Translations under genes and position numbers: made by a program | Notes under the pieces: generated by a model | Databases searched by the model: none | The model's input: the letters and a program-made list of their open reading frames with translations, nothing else | Told to the model about the DNA's origin: nothing | Part shown: piece by piece, positions 7,851-16,904 of the stretch | How the letters are laid out: every line of letters starts with the position of its first letter | Position numbering within the stretch: position 1 is the first letter of the stretch | From: Acidobacteriota bacterium | GTDB taxonomy: Bacteria; Acidobacteriota; Terriglobia; Bryobacterales; Bryobacteraceae | NCBI GenBank assembly: GCA_014584705.1 | Contig: JACTMJ010000008.1 | Location: 1-64,000 of the forward strand | DNA: 64,000 nucleotides | Reading direction: 5' to 3'

Positions 7851-8832
7851 ATGACGCGAGAACCTGATGCCGTTCCCGCCACAATCCGGAGGCTCGGATT
7901 CGAGTGCGCACCGGCAACAATCGGGCGTGCGGGCGAGCAGGCGTCTCATCGCTTCATCGAATTCTTCACCGCGAACATCAGGAACAAGAACACCCGGCTC
8001 GCCTACGCCCGGGCCGTCGGACAGTTCTTCGCGTGGTGCGAGAAGAAGCGGTTCCCGCTCTCCGGGCTCCAGCCGACCATCGTCGCGATATATGTCGAGG
8101 AGCTTCAGCAGAGCCACTCGGCTCCGTCCGTAAAGCAGCACCTCGCGGCAATCCGGATGCTGTTCGATTGGCTGGTCATCGGCCAGGTCATCCCGACGAA
8201 CCCAGCCTCCACCGTCCGAGGGCCAAAACACACCGCGAAGCGCGGGAAAACGCCGGTGCTGACTGCCGAGGAGGCTCGGCAAACCCTCGACTCCATCTAC
8301 GTCTGCACAATCGGTGGCTTCCGCGACCGGGCGCTCATCGGCGTCATGGTTTATTCATTCGCCCGAATAGGAGCGGTAGTTGGCATGAAGGTCGAAGACT
8401 ACTTCCAGCAGGGCAAGCGCTGGTGGATTCGGCTCCACGAAAAAAGGTGGCAAGCGGCACGAGGTCCCGGCCCATCACAACGCCGAGACCTATCTCGATG
8501 CCTACCCCGAAGCCGCTGGCCTCGGCCTCATCCGTGACAAGAAGCTGCCGCTCTTCCAAACCCTTGACCGAAGCAAGCGGCTGACGGGACAGCCAATGTA
8601 TCGTGTGGACGTGCTCCGAATGATCAAGCGACGCGCTGTAGCAGCGGGGCTCCCCTCCTCCACCTGCTGCCATACGTTTCGAGCGACCGGGATTACCGCT
8701 TACCTGGAGAATGGCAGGACGGTGGAGAACGCGCACGCGATAGCGGCTCACGAGAGCCCCAGCACCACGAAGCTCTACGACCGCACCGGGGAGGAGATCA
8801 CGCTGGATGAAGTGGAGCGGATAGCGATCTGA
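7851..8832 (+). pseudogene. Tyrosine recombinase (phage-type integrase), frameshifted
   Basis: Site-specific recombinase of the XerC/D-phage integrase type. Residues about 35-120 form the SAM-like core-binding domain (NKNTRLAYARAVGQFFAWCE). The catalytic domain has the first Arg in SFARIGAVVGM (about residue 172). A run of six A (8440-8445) shifts the frame; with one A fewer the protein continues without a break as HEKGGKRHEVPAHHN and so on to the stop at 8832. That second part supplies CHTFRATG (HxxR), AAHES (second His) and TTKLYDRT (nucleophile Tyr). All catalytic residues are therefore present, split over two frames. The full length would be about 327 residues. Either a recent mutation or a sequencing error in the homopolymer; neighbours are toxin-antitoxin genes and IS remnants. 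Confidence 0.8.
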
Positions 8833-8956
8833 CACTTGTGGTTGCCTTGGCGGAAAGTGACAGCAGCTGTGACCATTGCGCGACCAGAACGCATCGAGGA
8901 TTTTATCTCATGCATTTGTCCCTCATCGAAACCAAGAGCTTTCGTTCGCTGCGTTG

Positions 8957-9116
8957 ACCTGCTCCCCGTTTCTGTACCAGCAATAACCAGACGGTAGCAC
9001 TGCTGCTCTCCGCTAGGCTGCACAGGCTTGCGGAGCCCGGAGGGCGGAGCAAGCCTGTCGAAAGTCGCTTGGCGTTCGGTAACCCAGGCTGCTGTGTGGC
9101 CTCTCTTCGTTGTAGT
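8957..9116 (-). mobile_element. IS3-family right-end remnant, copy 2
   Basis: Minus-strand translation gives YNEERPHSSLGYRTPSDFRQ and the same tail and terminus as copy 1, ending in TGACCTGCTCCCCGTTTCTG at the plus-strand left. The ERPHSSLGYRTP string is the classic IS3-group transposase C-terminus. It is immediately followed by RAYT element 2. Confidence 0.72.
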
Positions 9117-9842
9117 GAAAATCGCCATCAAGCGAGCCTAAACCCATTTTCGGTGAGAACTTCTCCGTCGTCACTCCGCCACTCTCGGGATGGCACAGCT
9201 ACGGCGTGTGGTGGCCGCTGGCTGTCCGCACCATATCACCCAGCACGGCAACTTTCACCGCGACGTCTACTTCAATGACCAGGACCGCCAGACCTGCTTG
9301 GACCTGCTCACCCAGCATAGCGCTGGGGTGCAATTGCAGATCCTCGGTTTCTGCCTGATGTCCAACCATATCCACCTGATCGCGGTTCCCGCCCGGCTGG
9401 ATTCCATGGCCATCGCCATGCGCGATACCTGAGTATCCGTCTTCGCCGCCGCGGTCCCGTCTGGCGGACTCGGTTCTGGATGATCCCTGGTCGGGCGCTC
9501 GGGCGTACCGCGGGATGGAGGCACCGCCCGTGCAGCTAGACCTCAGCGGCTGGCAATTGCGCTATCCGTCGGACCAATGGGCCGAAGTGTTGGGGCCTGG
9601 CTTCGGGGACTCGGGGGACCTGGACCGTCCGCGCGAAGCCATGCGTACCGGCAGGCCCTTCGGCGCGTCCGGCTTCGTTGCGGAGTTGGAAGCGAAGATG
9701 GAACGCACGCTGTATCCGCGAGAACGGGGCAGGAAACCCAAGGCGGAAGCGGAAGCTCCGCATCCACGGGTTATGTCAGCGGGAAAGGGTTAGGCGGCCG
9801 ACGCCTGCACAATTGGGTTTTGCGTTGCCTGATGGCGAATTC
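9117..9842 (+). mobile_element. RAYT element 2 bounded by REP-like inverted repeats
   Basis: Left boundary GAAAATCGCCATCAAGC (9117-9133), right boundary GCCTGATGGCGAATTC (9827-9842), the same pair as element 1. It is shorter than element 1 because of a larger internal deletion. Confidence 0.7.
9190..9793 (+). pseudogene. REP-associated tyrosine transposase, second degenerate copy
   Basis: Nearly identical to the 677-1367 copy in its first 80 residues, including the HUH motif NHIHLIAVP. A TGA follows AMRDT at 9430-9432. The region that should hold the YxxxNPVRAG helix is deleted altogether: sequence jumps to SVLDDP-equivalent bases by about 9470. The C-terminal tail (MEAPPVQLDLSGWQLRYPSD to about 9793) remains in a different frame. 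More decayed than copy 1, so the two copies decayed independently after duplication. Confidence 0.78.
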
Positions 9843-10150
9843 GGGGGCGAGGTCCCCGATCTTAATCCTTCGCCACTAAAATGCCGGAAGAGCGTGGAAA
9901 TATATGCTCCATCAACTACTCGGCAATATCCATTAACCATCCTAAGTATTACGGGCGGCACGACATCGCCGGATGGAGCTCAAACGTCCCCGCACCTCTC
10001 GCCCGGGGGGGAGAAGCCGGAATCAGCCGCATGAGAGTACGCCCGTACCATTACGCCCATGTCTTGTCATGCGGTAATCACTAGAGGGATTCTGTTTCTA
10101 ACCGTTTGTCGACCATACGGGAAACTTGGAATAGCGGACGGAGAGACAAC
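9843..10150. other. Intergenic upstream of a PEP-CTERM gene
   Basis: About 300 bases without a recognised gene. The only clear signal is GGAGAG just before the ATG at 10151. Confidence 0.4.
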
Positions 10151-10867
10151 ATGCGTAAACTCATTTATCTGGCCATTTGGAGTGTATTCGCTTTATTACC
10201 CGCGGGGGCCGGAACAATTACACAATACACTGATCGTGCAACATTCGACGGTGTTGTTGGCGCAACCACGATTGAAGATTTCGGCAATGTGGCCCGCTTT
10301 CCGATCACTACCGGCGTGCTAAACTCTTCAACCAATCTGGTTGTTGCCTCCGGCCCTCCGATCACCCCGGGCCTGATTAAGCCCGGTGTGACGTACTCAA
10401 CTCCAGTTGCGGGAGATCCCGGGGTCTACGATTTCAACATCGATACAGGAGGTGGCTTCACTGGGGGACTTCTGGATTCCCTCCTCCAACCGAACACGGG
10501 TCGGCTGCTAACCGTGACGTTCGATGGCCCGGTGACAGCGTTCGGCTTCGACACAAACTACCTCATGGGACAAACGTTCGACATCGCCATCTTCTTCTTG
10601 GGTGGCGGGTCATTTACGGATACTGTCGCGGTAGTTCCGAACTCGCGGACGCCCTCCTTCTACGGATTCGTGAGCAGCGCGCAGGACATCCAGTCCATTC
10701 AGTTGAACGGGGACTATTCGACGGATTTTGGTTTCGCTTTGGACAACTTCACGTTTACGGATACAGGCGAGCCGGGCAGCGTTCCGGAACCTTCGACAAT
10801 CGTGTTGATGGCAGCGGGCTTGCTCGGTATCGGCGCCTTCGATCGGAAACGCCGGGTGCGCGGCTAG
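10151..10867 (+). CDS. PEP-CTERM exported protein
   Basis: 238 residues. A signal peptide (MRKLIYLAIWSVFALLPAGA) precedes a beta-rich body. The C-terminus is a textbook PEP-CTERM sorting signal: VPEPSTI, a hydrophobic helix (VLMAAGLLGIGAF) and a basic end (DRKRRVRG). Such proteins are exported and processed by an exosortase in Gram-negative bacteria. The body (TRATFDGVVGATTIEDFGN, VTFDGPVTAFGFD) resembles extracellular proteins of PEP-CTERM type with no known activity. Start 10151 is chosen over the upstream ATG (10106) because it gives a proper signal peptide with GGAGAG 5 bases upstream. A strong terminator follows. Confidence 0.82.
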   Translation: MRKLIYLAIWSVFALLPAGAGTITQYTDRATFDGVVGATTIEDFGNVARFPITTGVLNSSTNLVVASGPPITPGLIKPGVTYSTPVAGDPGVYDFNIDTGGGFTGGLLDSLLQPNTGRLLTVTFDGPVTAFGFDTNYLMGQTFDIAIFFLGGGSFTDTVAVVPNSRTPSFYGFVSSAQDIQSIQLNGDYSTDFGFALDNFTFTDTGEPGSVPEPSTIVLMAAGLLGIGAFDRKRRVRG

Positions 10868-10902
10868 CAAACGCACCGAGTCTTCGGACACCTTGATGAT
10901 GA

Positions 10903-10940
10903 ACGGCGGAGTTTCCAAGGAATCTCCGCCGTCTTTTTTC
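10903..10940 (+). terminator. Rho-independent terminator
   Basis: Perfect 9-bp stem ACGGCGGAG / CTCCGCCGT (10903-10911, 10924-10932), 12-base loop, then CTTTTTTC. It lies 36 bases after the PEP-CTERM stop. Confidence 0.8.
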
Positions 10941-10996
10941 CCGCCCTGTTCCTCCGTCCAGTTCTCCGGCGATGTCAGCGCCCGCGGAAACCCTGT

Positions 10997-11116
10997 GACC
11001 TGCTCCCCGTTTCTGTACCAGCAATAACTAGGCGGTAGCACTGCTGCTCTCCGCCAGGCTGCACAGGCTTGCGGAGCCCGGAGGGCGGCAAAAGCCTGTC
11101 GAAAGTCGCTCGGCGT
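10997..11116 (-). mobile_element. IS3-family right-end remnant, copy 3
   Basis: Shares the terminus TGACCTGCTCCCCGTTTCTG and the PSDFRQ C-terminal coding tail with the other two copies, but breaks off earlier (about 11116), where a different repeat begins. Confidence 0.65.
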
Positions 11117-11551
11117 GGGAGTGGGGCTCTGACTTTGGGGGGCTTGGGTGGCGAGGGTGGCGCGGAGGCGTCACACCGGCCGAACGGGGTCGGTGTGACA
11201 TGGACTCGCTGGCACGAGGCGGTCTTTGCGGGGCGGGGAGCGAGAGGAGATGGGGGCCGGTCGGCTCGGCTATTGGAGTAAGAGGCGGGCGCTCTGCTCT
11301 GGGGTAGGAGGCGACGTAACTCGTTCTGCACCAGAAAGTTAGCATTGAGCGAAAGCCGCACCTGTCAGCGAAATGCGTGATTGCTTCTCCACCCTCGCCA
11401 CAACGCTCAGTGCTTTGGCTTCCTTGGACGTCTCTGCTTTGTTAGCATTCTTCATGGCTGGTTCTCCTTTGTAAAGCTTGTTTCGACGCGATCTACGCTA
11501 TCGCAGAACCAGCCGTCTCATCTCATCTGACACCGTAACCCGATACCAAAT
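11117..11551. other. Intergenic with short dispersed repeat
   Basis: The first about 56 bases repeat 3577-3632. The rest (to 11551) holds no gene I can support; a purine-rich tract (about 11225-11290) is non-coding in appearance. Confidence 0.4.
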
Positions 11552-12325
11552 TCAGATAATACTTAAGTAGTAAACGCCTGAGCGGATGTCAAACAGAAGA
11601 TACCATATTCTCGGTTTATTGCTTGCCTCCACTAAGGCCCGCAGGATAGCACGCGCCGGCTCCCGCGAAAAGTCCTTTTGAACAGCCTTTTGATCGCCGG
11701 TCAGGAACGGACTTCGGCCAATGCGAATTTCAAATCCAGATTGCTCCGAGACAAGCCGAACCAGTTCTCGAAGGATAGAATGGGGAGACCGCCCGTTGGC
11801 CTTGATGGTGACTACTGCATCAAGAGGGCTTTGCACTTGTTCCATCACCCCGCGAGCGTCAGCACGAGCAACCGGAACGATCTGCAAGTAACTTTCCGCC
11901 ACCAGCAACTTGTAGCGCCCCGGATACCCGGACTGGTTATAGGCGGCAACGATCTGTGCAACGGAGCCAGCCGGAGACTTCAGAGCCTTTCCGTCCGGCG
12001 TGGTTTCGAGCGAAAGGGTTAACCGGCCTCCTCGTGGATTGAAATAACGACCCCTGCCCGCTTGAGACTCCGCTACGTCAGATCTATCACCGGAGTAGAT
12101 GAGCGGCGCTTCCTCGAAAGTGACAAGCAGGCCATACTCTTTTGCAAGTGTTTTCGTGATCGCCTCCAAAGGACGAACATAGTCGACAGAAATAGTCGCT
12201 TTTCCGTTCTCTTGTGTCACTTGGCCATCTGGAGACAGACCCTGGCTCACGGCGACGACACCAAAACCAGCAACCGTGAGTAGCAGAACGAAAGATTTTG
12301 AATAGAACGTGAGTATTGGTTTCAT
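11552..12325 (-). CDS. Secreted hypothetical protein, STN-like N-terminal part
   Basis: 257 residues from ATG 12325. An N-terminal signal or anchor segment (FVLLLTVAGFGVVAVSQG) is followed by a region (ISVDYVRPLEAITKTLAKEY, then LLVTFEEAPLIYSGD) that resembles the secretin/TonB short N-terminal (STN) fold by pattern. A second similar unit appears later (SPHSILRELVRLVSEQSGFE). No catalytic motif is seen. An upstream in-frame extension to 12496 runs through a REP cluster and is not credible. A periplasmic protein is the best reading; function unknown. Confidence 0.6.
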   Translation of the reverse strand: MKPILTFYSKSFVLLLTVAGFGVVAVSQGLSPDGQVTQENGKATISVDYVRPLEAITKTLAKEYGLLVTFEEAPLIYSGDRSDVAESQAGRGRYFNPRGGRLTLSLETTPDGKALKSPAGSVAQIVAAYNQSGYPGRYKLLVAESYLQIVPVARADARGVMEQVQSPLDAVVTIKANGRSPHSILRELVRLVSEQSGFEIRIGRSPFLTGDQKAVQKDFSREPARAILRALVEASNKPRIWYLLFDIRSGVYYLSII

Positions 12326-12466
12326 AGCCGATGAATTCTTCCCCTTACTGCACAACAAGTGGTCTGCTGGCAGATACACCAGATCTTTCGCTTGACACGC
12401 CAGTCGCAGAAATAACTCCTCGAAGCTGGACAGAGTTTCTGTAAACCGATGAAGACGACGATCCCG

Positions 12467-12543
12467 GAAATCACCATCAGGCGACCCTAAACCCATTTTC
12501 CGAAATCGCCATCAGAAATCGCCATCAGGCATGTCCCCGAAAG
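12467..12543. repeat. REP-like repeat cluster
   Basis: Three tandem-like occurrences of the RAYT boundary motif: GAAATCACCATCAGGC (12467), GAAATCGCCATCAG (12502) and GAAATCGCCATCAGGC (12515), plus the RAYT leader string GACCCTAAACCCATTTTCCG. No transposase gene is attached here, so this is a stand-alone repeat cluster derived from RAYT element left ends. Confidence 0.6.
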
Positions 12544-12790
12544 TCAATCACATCGCTTTCATTACAACGACAATCAAGAAATTGCTGAGAAATATAGGCG
12601 TTTGTTCGAGACGACGCCACTGGTAATAGTACGTTCAAGCAAAAAATGAACCTTCCCAGGAGCGCTCGGTGTCGAGTAGTATGATTCGCAAGCTACGCGA
12701 TCACCTCCCCAGGGAATTGTGGCAATTCAGGCATTGATCCCGCCACTGAGAGACGAGCGGTCGCAAAGCTTGAAATCTGGGAGTTCAAAC

Positions 12791-13493
12791 GTGCGAAGCA
12801 CACCGATTCGTCTACGGGGCTTGGCTCTTCTCCTCATTACGCCGGCGATCGCTCTCGCGGGCCCGATCGTCTATGAACAGCCGTCCGTCACGCCGGCGGT
12901 GGCGCCCTCGACGTCGCAGCGCTTTCCCGCCGGATCTCTATTCGGATTCAATGTCTTCGATGACTTTACGCTGACCGCGGACGTCTCCGTTGCGGACGTC
13001 CATTGGAGAGGGCATTACTTCAATACATTGGCGGAGGCCACGGCGGTTCCGGCGGCGAACTCTAGCGGATTCGGGATCTATTTTTTCTCTGACAATGCTG
13101 GAGAACCGGGTACGCAACTGGCTGCCTACGGTTTCACGCCCAGCGGAGCCCATGAGAGCCCGGTGAAGGTTGAAACGATCAGCGGACGAGAGCACAATAT
13201 ATTCGCTAACTGGGCCGACTTGCCAACTCCGTTCCGTGTAACCGGTGGCGTTACCGATTGGCTTAGGATTGTTGCTTTTTCGCCGCCGCCGTCCGAAACA
13301 GATGCGCAATGGGGCTGGGGAAGAGCCAGTATCGGAGGTACGGCGCAGCAATACTCGGGATTCGATCCAAACTCATTTTGCTGAGCGCGATGACTGCGGG
13401 TTTGCGTTGAGTATGGCAAACGCAGCGCCTGAACCATCCTCGCTGTTTCTGGTGTCGACGATAGTGCCGGGCATCGTGCTCGGATTGCGGTAA
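12791..13493 (+). pseudogene. PEP-CTERM protein with a one-base frameshift
   Basis: Start at GTG 12791 with GGGAG upstream gives the signal peptide MRSTPIRLRGLALLLITPAI. The body is beta-rich (FNVFDDFTLTADVSVADVHW, GFGIYFFSDNAGEPGTQLAA). The reading frame ends at 13384 (NSFC stop). Removing one T from the TTTT at 13377-13380 continues it into AERDDCGFALSMANAAPEPS and SLFLVSTIVPGIVLGLR, a PEP-CTERM sorting signal, to a stop at 13493. So the export-sorting signal is out of frame. Natural mutation or a homopolymer sequencing error; the intact protein would be about 233 residues. Confidence 0.65.
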
Positions 13494-13696
13494 CGCTCGC
13501 GGCGGGAGCTCTAGAATCCATCCGGTTCATCTACGTGCATCGTGGCTGTACCGCGGTGAACTCTCGCCCCTGACTTGTTGATCGATTCCCGGAAGCGCGC
13601 AGGAAACTGGGACTCGGTTCTGTCGATACTGAAACCGCTATTTCATCCTTCGGATTGCCAGGATGCCGAGCCGGGTTCAGGAAGGAGGAAGAAATC

Positions 13697-16600
13697 ATGT
13701 TTCACGATTCGCAAGCGGTTCGAATGCGCCGCGGCCGGACGGCTTGGGGCGCCGCGCTCCCAATCGCATTCCTGATCTTCGTGATGCTGGCGGTGGTCAG
13801 GTCCACGCACGCGGAGGACTGCGCGGATTTGTTGGTCCGATTTGGCTCGTACGAAAGAAAAACCCAAGCCGCTGGGGGTGACCTCTTCGCATTCATCGAG
13901 AACGGCAAGACCGTCATTTACCGTTACGATGAAAGCGGCCGGAAGATACGCTTGCTGACGGAAACGCAGGAGAATCGTGAGTGTCTAAAAGCGGCTAAGA
14001 TTTTCACTCCCTCCGCTCTGCGTTCAACCGCGAGAGACGTTGCCCGCACAAGCCGACAGGCGCGCAACCTGCGGGCGCAGTCTTCATTTGTTTTTGAAGC
14101 AAGGGCGTTCGACATCGCGGACCTGAATGGTGATGGAGTCAATGATTCGGTCGGCGTGGGTACGGGCGATGTGATCTATGTCTTCCGTGGCAACAGCACC
14201 GATGAGATGGCATCTGCCGGCAGTTTTCCGGTGGGTGGCACGCCTCAGAAAGTGCTACTGGCGGATCTGAACGGCGACGCGCGGCAAGACGCGGTAGTCA
14301 TCCGCGGCGGAAGCCCCGGAGGTTTGTCGGTTCTGTTGGGCAATGGCAACCTGACCTTTCAAGCTGCAGCGCCGTCACCGGCAGGCAACAACCCGGTCGC
14401 ACTGGCTTCAGGTGACTTCAACAAAGACGGCAAGCTCGATTTGGCGGTGGCCTTCCAGGGAGATTTCTCCACCGCCACCTCGGCGGGTGTCGCAGTCCTG
14501 CTGGGCAAAGGAGACGGCAGCTTTCAGGCCCCGGCGAGTTTCGCCGCGGCCAATGGAGTCTCGGCGCTTCTGGCCGCGGACTTCACCGGGGACGGCAATC
14601 TGGACCTCGTGCTGGGCAACAACCAGACCAACACAGTCACGGTGTTTCCGGGCAATGGCGCCGGTGCATTCGGAGCAGGCGTCGACACTTCGATTGGGGC
14701 CGGCCCGGAATACCTTGCCGCGATGGATCTGAACCAGGACAGCAAGGCCGACCTGGTCGCCCAGCTCACCATTCTCAACGGCTTGTCCGTGTTGCTGAAC
14801 AACGGCAACGGATCTTTCCAGGAGCCGGTGATTCTCGCCGCCGGCAATGATGCGAGTTCGTTCGTCGCGCTGGATTTGAACGGTGACGGGAGTGAGACGG
14901 TGTTCTACGTTCCCGGCGTTGGAACAGATTTGACGATCGTAGGCTACGCGAGTGACGGAAGGATTGCCGGTCAGCCGATGGTAGCCGCACCGCCCCAGCT
15001 GTATGACATTACAACCGCCGACTTCAACAAGGATGGCAAGCCCGACATTGCAGCGGTGGGACCTGGCAATGCGGACGGCGATATCATCACCTTGCTCTCC
15101 CAACCCGGATCCAATGGCTTCACCCGGGGACCTGAGTTCCGGCTGGGCGGATCCCTGTTTGCAGCCGCGGGCGGCGACTTCGATGGCGACGGCAACCCGG
15201 ACTTGACGGTTGCTCCAAACTCCCAGCCTGCACAGCTCCGATTGCTACGAGGAGACGGGACGGGAGCGCTGGCCAATCCCATCAATACCCCTCTTCCCGG
15301 TGCGGCGTACAATCTGGCCGCGGCCGATTTCAATGCCGACGGCCGCACGGATGTAGCGGTGAGTGTGCGGCGGAGTTCCGGACCCGGAAATGTTTCGATT
15401 TTTTTGGGTGGCGCGGCGGGCACCTTCGCCTCCGCGGGAAGCCTCAACGCCGGAAACAGGCCACTGTTCGCCGCCGCGGGCGACTTGAACGGGGACGGAC
15501 GTCAGGACCTGGCTGTTGTCGATGAAGGGACATTCGCGTCTACATCCGATCCGGGCGGAATCTTCGTGTTCCTGGGCAACGGCGACGGAACCTTCCCGGT
15601 GGGCGTTCGCTATGAAGGCGGCTTGAATCCCTCGTCGGTTGCGATCGGCGATGTGAATGGCGACGGCCTGCCGGACCTGGCGATCACAACCAATGCTCCG
15701 AACTTTGAATTCCGGGTGGGCGTGCTTCCAGCAACCGGAGGCGGCGCATTCGGTCCGCCTATGCTCAAGAGCGTTGAATTCGGGCCGAAGCATGTCGTCG
15801 TGGACGACTTCAACCAGGACGGCAAGAACGATCTGGTGGTGGTCCATTGCTGCGGCGATGTAAGTCCCGCCCTCCTGCTCGGCAACGGGGACGGCACCTT
15901 TGCTGATGAGGAGCCATTTGCAGCGCCGGGTGATGCGGCGCGCGTAGCCGTGGGCCGATTTAATGGTGACAATTTCCCGGATCTGGCGATCGGAAGCGCC
16001 GCCAACATTAATACCGGCGGTGTTCTGGCGGTGATGTTTAACCTGCTGGCTCCAGCCACGCAACAGCAGGTGACAAGCGTCAACGGCGCCGGCTTCCAGC
16101 CGGACGAGGCTGTCGCACCCGATTCGATCGTCTCGGGCTTCGGCTCCGGTCTGGCGACCGGTACTCTGATTGCCAGCGCACTCCCACTGCCGACCGACTT
16201 GCTGGGCACCTCGGTGACCGTCACCGACTCTCAGGGCGTGGCCCGCGACGCCAGCCTGTTCGCGGTTACTCCTGGCCAGGTGAACTTCATGATGCCGGCG
16301 GACACCGCTACGGGTGTGGCAACGGTCACGGTCCATTCAGGAGCGGGCGGCGATCTAATCGGCGCCGTCCAGGTTGCCAGCGTGGGGCCGGGCATTTTTC
16401 AGGCGTTGCCCACGAACTTTGCCGTCGGCAGTGCGTTGCGCGTTCAGCCGGGCAACGTACGAACCGAAACGCAACTGGTCGGCTTCGAGAACGGCCAGTT
16501 TGTAGCGATGCCGGTGAATATGGGCGACGCGGCCGATGAGGTGTTCTTGAGTCTATACGCCACCGGAATTCGCAGGCGAAACAAACAGAACGCCGTTATG

Positions 16601-16777
16601 GCAACAGTGGGCGGCGAGGCGGCGATCGTCGAATACGCAGACGCTCAGATGCAGTTTGTCGGACTGGATCAGATCGTCCTCCGAGTTCCGCACTCTCTGG
16701 CCGGCCGTGGACTCGTGAATATCGTCATCACGGTCGACGGCAAGACGGCGAACGCCGTCCGCGTCCATTTTCAATAG
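13697..16777 (+). CDS. FG-GAP/VCBS repeat surface protein with Solibacter C-terminal domain
   Basis: 1026 residues. A signal peptide (LPIAFLIFVMLAVVRSTHA) leads a long series of beta-propeller-type FG-GAP/VCBS repeats. Each repeat carries an Asp-rich calcium loop: DLNGDGVND, DFNKDGKLD, DFTGDGNLD, DFNKDGKPD, DFDGDGNPD, DFNADGRTD, DLNGDGRQD, DVNGDGLPD and DFNQDGKND. From about residue 790 the sequence changes to an Ig-like domain (VTSVNGAGF, SLFAVTPGQVNFMMPADTA, VFLSLYATGIR) that I recognise as the TIGR03437 domain, largely confined to Solibacter-like Acidobacteria. AAGGAGGA 7 bases upstream supports ATG 13697. A cell-surface or extracellular binding role is inferred. Confidence 0.85.
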   Translation: MFHDSQAVRMRRGRTAWGAALPIAFLIFVMLAVVRSTHAEDCADLLVRFGSYERKTQAAGGDLFAFIENGKTVIYRYDESGRKIRLLTETQENRECLKAAKIFTPSALRSTARDVARTSRQARNLRAQSSFVFEARAFDIADLNGDGVNDSVGVGTGDVIYVFRGNSTDEMASAGSFPVGGTPQKVLLADLNGDARQDAVVIRGGSPGGLSVLLGNGNLTFQAAAPSPAGNNPVALASGDFNKDGKLDLAVAFQGDFSTATSAGVAVLLGKGDGSFQAPASFAAANGVSALLAADFTGDGNLDLVLGNNQTNTVTVFPGNGAGAFGAGVDTSIGAGPEYLAAMDLNQDSKADLVAQLTILNGLSVLLNNGNGSFQEPVILAAGNDASSFVALDLNGDGSETVFYVPGVGTDLTIVGYASDGRIAGQPMVAAPPQLYDITTADFNKDGKPDIAAVGPGNADGDIITLLSQPGSNGFTRGPEFRLGGSLFAAAGGDFDGDGNPDLTVAPNSQPAQLRLLRGDGTGALANPINTPLPGAAYNLAAADFNADGRTDVAVSVRRSSGPGNVSIFLGGAAGTFASAGSLNAGNRPLFAAAGDLNGDGRQDLAVVDEGTFASTSDPGGIFVFLGNGDGTFPVGVRYEGGLNPSSVAIGDVNGDGLPDLAITTNAPNFEFRVGVLPATGGGAFGPPMLKSVEFGPKHVVVDDFNQDGKNDLVVVHCCGDVSPALLLGNGDGTFADEEPFAAPGDAARVAVGRFNGDNFPDLAIGSAANINTGGVLAVMFNLLAPATQQQVTSVNGAGFQPDEAVAPDSIVSGFGSGLATGTLIASALPLPTDLLGTSVTVTDSQGVARDASLFAVTPGQVNFMMPADTATGVATVTVHSGAGGDLIGAVQVASVGPGIFQALPTNFAVGSALRVQPGNVRTETQLVGFENGQFVAMPVNMGDAADEVFLSLYATGIRRRNKQNAVMATVGGEAAIVEYADAQMQFVGLDQIVLRVPHSLAGRGLVNIVITVDGKTANAVRVHFQ

Positions 16778-16904
16778 GACGGATTTGTCCGGTGGGGCGG
16801 CCGATCTTGCATCCTCCGCGACGGGGCGATCGCTTCCTGCTTCATGGCGCAGCCTGCGGCGAACCGCCCTTCTGGAAGCCGCCCACCGCACTGGCACAAA
16901 CCGA

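Noticed and set aside
8440..8445. Programmed frameshift in the integrase
   Set aside because: Needs skipping one base in A6, which does not match a standard -1 slippery heptamer in the reading frame, and no downstream structure stands out.
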